From assembly GCA_018822545.1 (NCBI GenBank), contig JAHJKA010000013.1:37127-101126 (forward strand): 64,000 bases of DNA, in the 5' to 3' direction. Positions 7,189 to 17,347 of this stretch are shown here, piece after piece. The stretch comes from Pseudomonadota bacterium. Its GTDB lineage: Bacteria; Desulfobacterota; Desulfobulbia; Desulfobulbales; SURF-16. The notes under the pieces were generated by a model. The model searched no databases, was not told the origin of the DNA, and worked only from the letters and a program-made list of their open reading frames with translations. A program made the translations under genes and the position numbers. Each line of letters starts with the position of its first letter. Position 1 is the first letter of the stretch.

Positions 7189-9720
7189 CTACTCCTCAGG
7201 CACATTCCTAAAATCAGCCAAGGACCGTGAATGGTGCATCTCATCCTCCATATCCACGGTATGGCAGGTTTTACAGCCACGGTTGGCGCCCAATGGCAGC
7301 GAATTCCCCTGATACTGCATGGGCTGCTGGACGTCCAGCTTTGTTCCGTATGGATTTTTGGCCGGATACAGGACATGGGCCTCGTTATGACAGGCAGCGC
7401 AGAAAATGACGCCCTCATCCCCTTTGCGATTATGAAAAATCTCTTCGTTGTCCTTGGTCCAAAGATTAAAAGCGGAATCAGTTTCCGGGGGCTGAAAACC
7501 AACATGGCAGGCCAAACAGTCCGGCATATTCAGCCATGGCACCCGTGCCACTATACTCTCCACCGGCACACTGGTATCACCAATCACCTTCAGGAGTTTC
7601 CCGGCACTGACCTTGCCGGCCGCCACCTCCGCCTTGAGCAAAGCCGCACCATGCTCGGCAATGGAACCATGGCAATTAAGGCAATCAAAACCAAGACTAT
7701 GATGAAGGCCGCGCAGGCTCTGGCTGGCCCCCTGGGCGGCGGTGGGATGACAAAAGGCACAGGCTCCGGCGCCCTGCTTAGCCATATAGGCGGCATGAAA
7801 CCCATGGATGGATGCTGACAGATTAAGAATCCCCTTCTGGCCGGGCATCCCCCGGGAAGCGTCAGCATGACAATCACCACAAACAATGATCTCACCCCCA
7901 TCAAAACGGTGCTTAAGGGCTGTCTTGCTCCGCTTGTCATGGCGCGCAAGGATATGGGCTGCCGTCTGCCGACTTAAACCCTGTTTTTCAGCAGCCAGAT
8001 CCTGCCCATGACAATGGTTGCAATCCACCTCAGACGATTGAGCCACCATAAGTCTGGTTCTGGCCAGAACAGCACCATCACCACGCGCCTCAACCTCGAC
8101 CAGATGATAGGGCTGCTGGACATTGGCAAGTGCAGAAATTTCTGCCCTAAAATAGCCATCTTCCCCCGCCATAACCCCGGTAATCTTTACGCCATCAACA
8201 TCAAGGGTATAAGTCACACTGACTCCGGCGCTCAGCAGCTCAGGCGCCTTACCCCGGTGGATGAGTTGCGCGCGAATCTCCGGCAGGCCCGGCGAGAAAT
8301 CAAGGCCTGAAGTATCAGGATTTGAGGTGAACCCCATGCCGTCAAGGGCCCAGGCAGCAAGAAGATATTGGGCCTCAGGATCATAGGGATAGGGAGTGAC
8401 ATCCTGCTGGACAAGGGGCGTTTTAAGGCGGGGAACGTTATGGACAAGTCCCAGGGTAAGAAAATCAGCAAGAACCTCGCGCTCCTCATTGTTGCCGGCA
8501 AAAGGTGGCATATAGCTGTTGACCTTGCCCATGGAGGCCAGAAAGGCGTTCATGCCGCTTGACGAGAAGCGCTGCGCTATGGGCAGAATATCATTGAGCG
8601 GCCCACCGATGGAGTGACAGGAAAGACAGAGAAGATTATACAACTCCCTGCCCACCACCATCCTGTTTTCATCTGTCACTTCCCTGTTTTTCAGCCAGCG
8701 AGCGCTTTGCAGAACCCCCTGTGCTTGAACCTTGGCCAGATCAGTTTTCAAAATTGAGGTAGAATACATATAATTGCTGATAATATAAGGTCTTCTTCCC
8801 CCTTCACGGATAAACTCAAAACAACCCATATAGACAAGGCCGATAAGCAGCAGCAGTGCAGCAATGGGCAATCTGACCTTCTGGGGTCTCAGCATGGCCA
8901 TGAGCAGCCCACCAAGAACCAGCAAGGGTGACAGCAGGGCAAAAGTTTTAATAAAGAAGGTGAGCTCCGGCATATTGGTGAAGATCAATTCCTGCAGAGC
9001 GGCAGGCAAGGCGCTCTTATACCACCAGGCTGAAAGCATCAAGAGTATGAAAGGCCCAAGCAGCCATTTGCCGCTGAAACGGATCATGGCATGCCGGGTT
9101 TGTTCGTCACGGATAAAGACTGCTGTCACAAAACCAAAGAGTCCGGCAATCATGAAGGCCAGAAAGGTCCTGAAAAACAGGGCCGGTAAGAAGGTGGGGT
9201 TGAAAAATCCGGACCAGAAGTTGTGGTCAACCAGCCAATCGCCCGGAGTAAGCATAAAATCAATAATGCCGTTAATCCAAAAAAGTGACATCCAGGCGCA
9301 GCCAAAATAGATCCAACCCAAGATGAGATGGCGTTTGGCGTCCAGACGACCAAAGGTGTAGTAGTAGAGAAAAAGCGATAAAATTTCACAGAAAAAAAAG
9401 ACCCATTCAATGGCCCAGCCAAAGACAAAGATATGGATAAGCGCCGAAGTTGCAGCAGGGTTGAGAAGGGCAATAGTAAACCAGATACCGACACCTGTCA
9501 TGCCGCCAAAAACCATGGTGAGCAACAAAAAGAACCGGGTGTTCTTCTTGGCGTATTCCATAATGGCGGCAGACTTTTCCGCCAAGCCCTTGCGCTCAAC
9601 AAGAACCAGAAACAAGCCACCGCCCACGGCAAAATGGGCCACATAAACATGCACAACAGCAATCAAAGCGATGAGCAACCCGCCACCGGCCCAATCAAGT
9701 TGCCAGACAGGGTAATTCAT
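7189..9720 (-). CDS. bd-oxidase-subunit-I-like membrane protein fused to an octahaem cytochrome c
   Basis: This 843-residue protein probably exchanges electrons between the quinone pool and periplasmic cytochromes. The first 300 residues have about eight membrane segments and resemble cytochrome bd subunit I, with a candidate haem-b His in AVVHVYVAHFAVGGG. The rest is periplasmic with eight CxxCH sites: CLSCH (about 366), CNHCH, CGDCH, CAFCH, CLNCH, CLACH, CAACH and CKTCH (about 818). The first site sits in a separate monohaem-like domain; the other seven cluster after residue 560. Where bd oxidases carry a second His (FVHTV-type motif), this protein reads FFRTF, so that haem may be absent. 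The start overlaps the stop of the upstream subunit gene. The direction of electron flow cannot be read from the sequence. Confidence 0.8.
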   Translation of the reverse strand: MNYPVWQLDWAGGGLLIALIAVVHVYVAHFAVGGGLFLVLVERKGLAEKSAAIMEYAKKNTRFFLLLTMVFGGMTGVGIWFTIALLNPAATSALIHIFVFGWAIEWVFFFCEILSLFLYYYTFGRLDAKRHLILGWIYFGCAWMSLFWINGIIDFMLTPGDWLVDHNFWSGFFNPTFLPALFFRTFLAFMIAGLFGFVTAVFIRDEQTRHAMIRFSGKWLLGPFILLMLSAWWYKSALPAALQELIFTNMPELTFFIKTFALLSPLLVLGGLLMAMLRPQKVRLPIAALLLLIGLVYMGCFEFIREGGRRPYIISNYMYSTSILKTDLAKVQAQGVLQSARWLKNREVTDENRMVVGRELYNLLCLSCHSIGGPLNDILPIAQRFSSSGMNAFLASMGKVNSYMPPFAGNNEEREVLADFLTLGLVHNVPRLKTPLVQQDVTPYPYDPEAQYLLAAWALDGMGFTSNPDTSGLDFSPGLPEIRAQLIHRGKAPELLSAGVSVTYTLDVDGVKITGVMAGEDGYFRAEISALANVQQPYHLVEVEARGDGAVLARTRLMVAQSSEVDCNHCHGQDLAAEKQGLSRQTAAHILARHDKRSKTALKHRFDGGEIIVCGDCHADASRGMPGQKGILNLSASIHGFHAAYMAKQGAGACAFCHPTAAQGASQSLRGLHHSLGFDCLNCHGSIAEHGAALLKAEVAAGKVSAGKLLKVIGDTSVPVESIVARVPWLNMPDCLACHVGFQPPETDSAFNLWTKDNEEIFHNRKGDEGVIFCAACHNEAHVLYPAKNPYGTKLDVQQPMQYQGNSLPLGANRGCKTCHTVDMEDEMHHSRSLADFRNVPEE

Positions 9721-10784
9721 GACTGCACCTCCAAACCCCTCATGACAAGGCGGACCATGTACCAGACAAGAGCAATCCCACCTGCAAAAAAGAGGAGGAA
9801 GAGGAGCATGGGGGAGTATTGTGGCACCACCTGTAGATCAGAGACGGTAAAATGGGGGGCAAGATATTGAACCCTTACGATCTCCCGCACACCGACCATA
9901 AAAACGATGGTAATAAAAACAACCACGGCTGCCGGCCTCACCTTCCGTCCTAAGGCCAGGACGACGGAGACAAGGGTTCCGAGGATACTAAAACTCAAAA
10001 ATAGGCTAAACAACCAGGCCGGCAGCGATCCGGTGAAGCTGCGGACTTCAGGGGGCAGCGTCTTAAAAAACCAGAGCCCCACTCCAACTTGACAAAGGGT
10101 GGAGCCGATAAACCAGTGCAGCCCCATTTTGCGCATCTCCTTTTTTTCTTCATTGCCCCGACGCATCTGCCAATCGCCATAGAGAGCCAGAGCTAAACCG
10201 GCCACTGCCGTTGAAGAAAGGATAAAATGCAGATATCGTGGCATTAGCGTTGGCTCTTTTATGTTGAGGAGAAGGCCTTTGGAATTATCGAAATAGCGCA
10301 ACCATGTTTCAGGCACCTGCATCATGGTCAGGTTGTTAACAAAGATAAAGGCGATGAGCAGAAAGCAACATGCAACTATACCGCTGACAAAACCACGAGC
10401 GCGCCCCAGACTCTCCCATTTGATTCCATAGATATAAACGCCATAATAACCGGCAAGTAAAAATACTATGACACTGAGCCACGAACAAGCCATGAGCACT
10501 GAGCTGGTATAGATAAAATGGCCGTAAATGACCTGCAGGAAAAGTAAAGGAGCTACGCCAAAATTAACGGTAAAAGCAATAAAAAAGGGGAGCTTGCCAA
10601 CAATAAACCTCTCCGACTCCGAAGAAGAACCGCGCCATTGATGGATAAAACAGATCAGCATCCCGCCCAGCATAAGATTCATCAAAATCAGATGTAGAAC
10701 AAAGGTGACATTGAGCAGACCCTGAAACCAGGCCCAATGTACCGGGAGAACATCTGCACTTGGAATGAGTGTTCGAAAATCCAT
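9717..10784 (-). CDS. polytopic membrane subunit, bd-I-like partner of the octahaem fusion
   Basis: This 355-residue protein has about nine membrane segments and no CxxCH. Its N-terminus, VLHLILMNLMLGG, resembles the start of the membrane part of the neighbouring fusion protein, and PRYLHFILSSTAVAGL around residue 185 contains a His in the place where the fusion has Arg. It is therefore likely a diverged paralogue forming a heterodimeric quinone-reactive core with its neighbour. AAGGAGG precedes the ATG by five or six bases, and its TGA overlaps the next ATG, so the two are translationally coupled. Confidence 0.75.
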   Translation of the reverse strand: MDFRTLIPSADVLPVHWAWFQGLLNVTFVLHLILMNLMLGGMLICFIHQWRGSSSESERFIVGKLPFFIAFTVNFGVAPLLFLQVIYGHFIYTSSVLMACSWLSVIVFLLAGYYGVYIYGIKWESLGRARGFVSGIVACCFLLIAFIFVNNLTMMQVPETWLRYFDNSKGLLLNIKEPTLMPRYLHFILSSTAVAGLALALYGDWQMRRGNEEKKEMRKMGLHWFIGSTLCQVGVGLWFFKTLPPEVRSFTGSLPAWLFSLFLSFSILGTLVSVVLALGRKVRPAAVVVFITIVFMVGVREIVRVQYLAPHFTVSDLQVVPQYSPMLLFLLFFAGGIALVWYMVRLVMRGLEVQS

Positions 10785-12346
<1,562 letters not shown>

Positions 12347-12402
12347 TTTCTTAACCATCAAAAAACCCTCTCTAATAACGCCATGTGCAGCTAGCTGGCA
12401 TT

Positions 12403-12487
12403 AAGGATGAGGGCTGAAGGCTGAAGAATGAAATACATAGTTGTTTCACCTTCAACCTTCCGCCCTCATCCTTTTCTTTTTTTGATC
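12403..12487 (+). terminator. simple-sequence hairpin/terminator between mreB and mreC
   Basis: Arms beginning AAGGATGAGGGC (12403-12414) and ending GCCCTCATCCTT close a long hairpin whose inner parts GAAGG/CCTTC also pair, followed by TTTTCTTTTTTT. It looks like an attenuator that lowers read-through from mreB to mreC. The arm is built of GATGAGGGCTGAAGG-type near-repeats like other hairpins in this window. Confidence 0.6.
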
Positions 12488-12546
12488 TGGTAGCGAGAAA
12501 CTTGTATTCATTAAAAATATCGCCAACCTAAACAAAACCACCCTCC

Positions 12547-13383
12547 ATGAAAAAACGCCGCAACAGACCTAGCGCCTTCAAAACTTATTTCCTGTATGGC
12601 CTTGTTATTACGGTTCTTCTGATGATTATTGTCTCCACCGTAGGCCGCAGCCATTTCAACGTACCCCAGAAATTCGGCATGGACGTGGTGGGCAAGGGTC
12701 AATATGTGGTCACCCGAATCGTTGGGGGCATCGGCAATGTGTGGAACAGTTATATTGCCCTGATCCATGTCCGCCGCGAAAACAAAGTGCTCCGGGACGA
12801 ACTTGACCGGGCCATTTATACAAATCAAGAATACCGGGAGGCCATGGCCGAGAATATCCGCCTGCACAAACTCCTTCAGATCAAAGAAACCCACAAGCCC
12901 CCCACCCTCACCGCCCAGATCATTGGCCGTGACCCATCCCTCTGGTTCAGAACCCTTACCATCGACCGAGGAACCAGCGACGGAATTGAAAAGGGCATGC
13001 CGGTTATTACCGTGGAAGGAGTTGTGGGGCAAATCCTGGAAACCTCCCGATCAACATCAAAGGTTCTCCTGGCCCACGACCCCAACTCCGCCGTCAATGC
13101 CCTGGTCCAGAAAAACAGGGTGCAGGGCATTGTCAAGGGTGAGGGCAGCCAGTCCTATAACATGCTCTACATCCTTAAAAATGCTGATGTCGAAGAGGGT
13201 GATCTCATTGTCACCTCTGGCCTGGGCGGTTCTTTTCCAAAGGGGATTCCGGTGGGAACAGTTTCCTCAGTCACTAAAACCAAACGAGGGATGTTTCAGA
13301 ACATTACCGTGACGCCCTCGGTTAATTTCAGCCAACTTGAATACCTGATCGTTATTCTTCAACAAGACTCCCTGACGGACTGA
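12547..13383 (+). CDS. mreC: rod shape-determining protein MreC
   Basis: MreC is the periplasmic scaffold that links MreB filaments to PBP2. The 278-residue protein has a basic N-terminus, one membrane segment (about 16-34, FLYGLVITVLLMIIVSTVG), a coiled-coil (about 75-110) and the beta-rich MreC domain (about 120-275). GTSDGIEKGMPVIT and VTSGLGGSFPKGIPVG are characteristic. It is followed two bases later by mreD. Confidence 0.93.
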   Translation: MKKRRNRPSAFKTYFLYGLVITVLLMIIVSTVGRSHFNVPQKFGMDVVGKGQYVVTRIVGGIGNVWNSYIALIHVRRENKVLRDELDRAIYTNQEYREAMAENIRLHKLLQIKETHKPPTLTAQIIGRDPSLWFRTLTIDRGTSDGIEKGMPVITVEGVVGQILETSRSTSKVLLAHDPNSAVNALVQKNRVQGIVKGEGSQSYNMLYILKNADVEEGDLIVTSGLGGSFPKGIPVGTVSSVTKTKRGMFQNITVTPSVNFSQLEYLIVILQQDSLTD

Positions 13384-13385
13384 TC

Positions 13386-13928
13386 ATGCCCTGCGCACCG
13401 TTTATCATCCTAGGCACCTTGCTTCTTGTGTTGCAAACCTCCTTTCTCCCGATTTTTCCCGGCTGGTTTGCCAAACTTGACCCCCTCTTTGTTCTAGTGG
13501 TCTTCGTCTCTGTACGGGTTGATCCATTCAGAGGCGCCTTGATTATTATCTATCTGGGCTTGCTCACCGATATCTTCTCCGGTATCTACTCAGGGCTGCA
13601 CCCGGTGGTCTACCTGACCCTCCTTTTTATGATAAAGCTGCTCTCAAGACCTCTTGTGCTAAACGAACCTCCGCACCAGATACCTTTGGTGCTTACCAGC
13701 TATTTCTTTGTCCTCAGCCTCATCAATTTAACCACGACATTTCTCTCCCCCGATGTAGCGTCACTCTGGAACTGGAAAGAGATTATTGTCCGCCTGCTGC
13801 TGCTGGCTCTTATCACCATGCCCCTTTTTAGCTTTTACGATTTCACCATGAACAGGCTCTCCCCAAGAAAGGCCCTGGAAATTCTAATCAAACCACGGAA
13901 CAAAAACAGATTCAGATCTGACTATTAA
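13386..13928 (+). CDS. mreD: rod shape-determining membrane protein MreD
   Basis: This 180-residue, very hydrophobic protein has about five membrane helices, including RGALIIIYLGLLTDIFSG and LLLLALITMPLFSFYDF. MreD sequences diverge strongly, so the call rests on length, topology and its place between mreC and mrdA. The start lies just after the mreC stop. Confidence 0.88.
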   Translation: MPCAPFIILGTLLLVLQTSFLPIFPGWFAKLDPLFVLVVFVSVRVDPFRGALIIIYLGLLTDIFSGIYSGLHPVVYLTLLFMIKLLSRPLVLNEPPHQIPLVLTSYFFVLSLINLTTTFLSPDVASLWNWKEIIVRLLLLALITMPLFSFYDFTMNRLSPRKALEILIKPRNKNRFRSDY

Positions 13929-13937
13929 CGTGTAACC

Positions 13938-15803
13938 ATGCGCCCCATACTAGACCAGATACATATCCTTGACGAAGAGGAGCTCCTCACCCTCAAAAAA
14001 AGGGTGGAGCTAACCATCATCATCATGGTTACTTTTATTGCTATTCTGGTCGTTCGCCTTTGGTATCTCCAGATTCATGAAGGAGAAAAATATGCCAATC
14101 TGGCCCACAACAACCGGGTTCGCCAACTGCAGATCGCAGCTCCACGCGGCAACATTCTTGACCGCCACAACAGAATTATCATCAGTAACCGCCCCCTGTT
14201 CAACATTCTCTGGACCAGAGATGACGCAGAAAATCCGGATTTAGTCTTAAAAAAGATGTCCCGTATTCTTAAGGAGGATATCTCAGACATTCTTGACCGT
14301 ATCCGCGACGAGGGCAACCAGCCTAATTTTATTCCCATCCCTCTCAAAGAGGATGTGGACTGGGAGACCGTGGCCTTCGTCGAAAACCATCGCCTCGAAC
14401 TTCCCGGTATCAGGATTGAAGCGGTGCCATCTCGCAAATACAACTACGGCAACCTGGCATCCCACCTCATTGGCTACCTGGGTGAAATATCCAAAAATGA
14501 GCTTGAAACGAAAAACCGAGCCTTTTACATGGGCGGCGACCTCATCGGCAAGATGGGACTCGAAAAAATATTTGAGAAACAGCTGAAAGGGGAAAAAGGC
14601 CAACGTTTTTTTGAAGTTGACGTCCACGGCATGGAACAGCAGCCTCTCAAGCTTACAGAACCGCTGCCTGGTAACGATCTGCAACTCACCCTTGACTTGG
14701 ACCTGCAACAGATAGCCGAAAAAGAAATGGCTGGAAAGGCTGGTGCCGTTGTGGCCATGGATGTCAAAACCGGTCGACTGCTTGTTCTATTAAGTGCTCC
14801 GGCCTTGCACCTGGAAGAATTTATCGGCGGCATCACCCAGAAATCCTGGGATAAAATGATGCATGATCCCCTCAAGCCCCTGCTCGACAAAACTATCCAG
14901 GGCCAGTACCCCCCCGGCTCCACCTACAAAATAGTCACCGCCCTGGCCGGACTCATGGAGGGGATCATCACCCCGGAAACAACCTTTTCCTGCTTTGGTT
15001 CCTTCACCCTCCATGGCCACCAATACGGTTGCTGGAAGAAATGGGGCCATGGCCGCGATGTCAATTTGCAAAGGGCACTGGCCGAATCCTGTGACGTTTA
15101 TTTTTATCATATTGGCCAGGAAATCGGTGTGGATAAACTGGCCATCTATGCCAAAAGCCTTGGGCTTGGCGAAAGAACGGGCATCATCCTTGAAAATGAA
15201 AAAACTGGCCTGGTACCAACCAAAGACTGGAAAAGAAGAAAGAGAAATGAACCCTGGCAGCAGGGCGAAACGGTTTCCGTTTCCATTGGTCAGGGTTTCA
15301 ACCTTGCTACCCCGTTGCAGATATCACTGATGACCGCAGCCATAGCTAATGGCGGCACCCTCTATCAACCGCAGCTGGTCCTGGCGGTGAAAGATCAAGA
15401 CGGTGTCACCCTGGAAGAGTTCCCCCCCATAGAAACTGGCCGGGCCTTTGCCACTCAAAAAGAAATCAAGCTCATCCAAAAAGGGCTGGAAGCCGCGGTA
15501 AACAGCCCGCATGGCACAGGGGAAAAGGCCAAAATGAAATCCGTCACCGTGGCTGGTAAGACTGGCACTGCTCAGGTCGTGCGGTTGGAACAATTTGCTG
15601 AGACAGAAGTCGAAGATGTCCCCTATAAGTACCGAGATCACGCCTGGTTTACCTGCTATGCCCCGGCTGAAAATCCGGAAATTGTCGTGACTGTCCTCAC
15701 TGAACATGGCGGTCACGGAGGCTCAGCAGCCGCTCCTATTGCCAAGGCCGTACTGGAAGAATATTTTAAAAATAAGAGTTCAGAAATAAGAGCTCAGAAA
15801 TAA
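13938..15803 (+). CDS. mrdA: penicillin-binding protein 2 (elongation transpeptidase)
   Basis: PBP2 cross-links peptidoglycan during cell elongation together with RodA. The 621-residue protein has a membrane anchor (about 22-42), a PBP dimerisation domain with RGNILDRHNRIIISNRPL, and a transpeptidase domain with catalytic Ser in YPPGSTYKIV (about 328), the SCD motif in AESCDVYFYHIG and KTGTAQ (about 538). The C-terminal codons lie in a 14-base direct repeat (AAATAAGAGYTCAG, 15770-15797) that continues into the gap, so the last eight or so residues derive from repeat sequence. Confidence 0.96.
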   Translation: MRPILDQIHILDEEELLTLKKRVELTIIIMVTFIAILVVRLWYLQIHEGEKYANLAHNNRVRQLQIAAPRGNILDRHNRIIISNRPLFNILWTRDDAENPDLVLKKMSRILKEDISDILDRIRDEGNQPNFIPIPLKEDVDWETVAFVENHRLELPGIRIEAVPSRKYNYGNLASHLIGYLGEISKNELETKNRAFYMGGDLIGKMGLEKIFEKQLKGEKGQRFFEVDVHGMEQQPLKLTEPLPGNDLQLTLDLDLQQIAEKEMAGKAGAVVAMDVKTGRLLVLLSAPALHLEEFIGGITQKSWDKMMHDPLKPLLDKTIQGQYPPGSTYKIVTALAGLMEGIITPETTFSCFGSFTLHGHQYGCWKKWGHGRDVNLQRALAESCDVYFYHIGQEIGVDKLAIYAKSLGLGERTGIILENEKTGLVPTKDWKRRKRNEPWQQGETVSVSIGQGFNLATPLQISLMTAAIANGGTLYQPQLVLAVKDQDGVTLEEFPPIETGRAFATQKEIKLIQKGLEAAVNSPHGTGEKAKMKSVTVAGKTGTAQVVRLEQFAETEVEDVPYKYRDHAWFTCYAPAENPEIVVTVLTEHGGHGGSAAAPIAKAVLEEYFKNKSSEIRAQK

Positions 15804-15838
15804 GAATTTACTTGAGCATTCTCCCTTTTCTTATTTTT
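15770..15838 (+). repeat. 14-bp direct repeat with inverted arm at the mrdA 3' end
   Basis: AAATAAGAGTTCAG (15770-15783) and AAATAAGAGCTCAG (15784-15797) are followed by AAATAAGAA, and TTCTTATTTTT (15828-15838) is the complementary arm. The element straddles the mrdA stop codon. Confidence 0.7.
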
Positions 15839-15861
15839 CAATTCACAACGTATAAAAAAAA

Positions 15862-16971
15862 ATGTCTCTATTTGACCGCAGACTGATACAAAACTTTGAC
15901 TGGGTACTTCTCGGTCTGGTGACCCTTATTGGCGCTATGTGCATTGCTAACCTCTACAGTGCAACGCCTGATGACGTCCACGGCACCCCTATCTACCTGA
16001 AACAGTTCTACTTTTTCATCATGGGCTTTGCCCTTATTTTCATCATCATCAGTTTTGATTATCGGGTCCTTGTTGAGGTTAACTACACCCTGTACATCGC
16101 CATTATCTTTCTGCTGCTTTTTTCCCTTATCTTTGGCAAGGATCTGGCTGGCACCCGGCGTTGGATTGATCTTGGCTTTTTCAGACTGCAACCTTCTGAA
16201 CCAGCTAAGCTCATGCTGGTCATCACCCTCGCCAGTTATTATTTCCGGAAAGATACGGGCAAGGGCTTCACCCTTGGTGAACTCTTGGTCCCCATTATGC
16301 TGGCCGGACTGCCCTTTATTCTCATCGTTATGCAGCCAGACCTGGGAACTGGCCTGATGCTGGCCTTTATCTTTATCTCCATGACCCTTTTTGTAAAATT
16401 ACGCTGGTCCACCCTTATCACTTTGATTGTGACCACAATGCTGACCGCCGGCATTGGCTGGCAATATCTTCTGAAACCTTATCAACGCCAACGCATTGAG
16501 ACCTTTCTCAACCCAGGGGCAGATAGTCTTGACACCGGCTACCACATCACCCAGTCTAAGATTGCCGTGGGCAGCGGCCTGAAATTTGGCAAGGGCTATT
16601 TGAAAGGAACCCAAGGCCATCTCGATTTCCTCCCTGAACGGCATACGGATTTTGCCTTTTCCATCTGGGCCGAGGAATGGGGATTTTTCGGCTCCCTTTT
16701 CCTTTTAGGTGTCTATTTTTCACTGATTTTTTGGGGACTTAGTATCGCCGTCTCTTCCCGGGATAAATTCGGCACCCTGCTCTGCGTGGGTGTTGTGTCG
16801 CTTATTTTTTGGCAGGCCTTTGTCAATCTGGCCATGGTGATGGGACTGTTGCCAGTGGTGGGAATGCCCCTGCCACTTTTTAGTTATGGCGGGTCATCGC
16901 TCATAACCACCATGGCAGGCATTGGCATCTTGATGAGTGTACAGATGCGCCGATATCAGGCGCCGGTATGA
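15862..16971 (+). CDS. rodA: peptidoglycan glycosyltransferase RodA (SEDS family)
   Basis: RodA polymerises glycan strands from lipid II during elongation and works with PBP2. The 369-residue protein has about ten membrane helices and SEDS signatures: GTRRWIDLGFFRLQPSEPAK (about 95), MQPDLGTG (about 155), FLPERHTDFAFSIWAEEWGF (about 255) and the C-terminal GMPLPLFSYGGSS. The catalytic Asp of the family lies in the loop after the DLGTG motif. It ends the rod operon and is followed immediately by a heptanucleotide tandem repeat. Confidence 0.96.
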   Translation: MSLFDRRLIQNFDWVLLGLVTLIGAMCIANLYSATPDDVHGTPIYLKQFYFFIMGFALIFIIISFDYRVLVEVNYTLYIAIIFLLLFSLIFGKDLAGTRRWIDLGFFRLQPSEPAKLMLVITLASYYFRKDTGKGFTLGELLVPIMLAGLPFILIVMQPDLGTGLMLAFIFISMTLFVKLRWSTLITLIVTTMLTAGIGWQYLLKPYQRQRIETFLNPGADSLDTGYHITQSKIAVGSGLKFGKGYLKGTQGHLDFLPERHTDFAFSIWAEEWGFFGSLFLLGVYFSLIFWGLSIAVSSRDKFGTLLCVGVVSLIFWQAFVNLAMVMGLLPVVGMPLPLFSYGGSSLITTMAGIGILMSVQMRRYQAPV

Positions 16972-16977
16972 GATTGG

Positions 16978-17029
16978 AATACTGAATACTGAATACTGAA
17001 TACTGAATACTGAATACTGAATACTGAAA
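16978..17029. repeat. heptanucleotide tandem repeat (ACTGAAT)n
   Basis: Six perfect ACTGAAT units and a seventh ACTGAAA lie between the rodA stop (16971) and the stop of the convergent cytochrome gene (17035). It is noncoding on both strands; its unit is not a multiple of three and could vary by slippage. Confidence 0.9.
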
Positions 17030-17034
17030 ATAGC

Positions 17035-17328
17035 TTATTCCCGGCATAGCTCTGCGACATCTTTTTTTGGTTGGCCAAGACATTCGACCAGTATCTTTTG
17101 ATCCTTGCCAGTGATGACCGAAGAATAGTTCGCCATCTTGGCAATGGTTCTCTGCCAGCTTTCCTTGTCACGTCCAAGCCCGTCACAGGTCCGCACCAGG
17201 GAGTGACATGTCTGGCATTTCTCTTGAAGGATCTCCCCACATGCTGGGGGCGTTGTATCCTGACAACCAGCAAGCAAACAGGCCCCAACAGAAAAAAGAA
17301 GCGTTGCTGCGAACCTCGCCATTCTCAT
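17035..17328 (-). CDS. small monohaem cytochrome c lipoprotein
   Basis: This roughly 97-residue protein has a lipoprotein signal (FAATLLFSVGACLLAGC, lipobox LLAGC) and one CxxCH site, CQTCH, about 30 residues after the lipid Cys. It probably sits on the periplasmic face of a membrane as an electron carrier. A GGGG just before two closely spaced ATGs decides the start (MRMARF or MARF). It follows hemH by about 20 bases and is the last gene of the haem operon, so a cytochrome that consumes haem is co-expressed with its synthesis. Confidence 0.8.
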   Translation of the reverse strand: MRMARFAATLLFSVGACLLAGCQDTTPPACGEILQEKCQTCHSLVRTCDGLGRDKESWQRTIAKMANYSSVITGKDQKILVECLGQPKKDVAELCRE

Positions 17329-17347
17329 ATCCCCTGCCATTTCATTC

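Noticed and set aside
16978..17029. Possible CRISPR-like array
   Set aside because: The units are seven bases with no spacers, so it is a simple tandem repeat.
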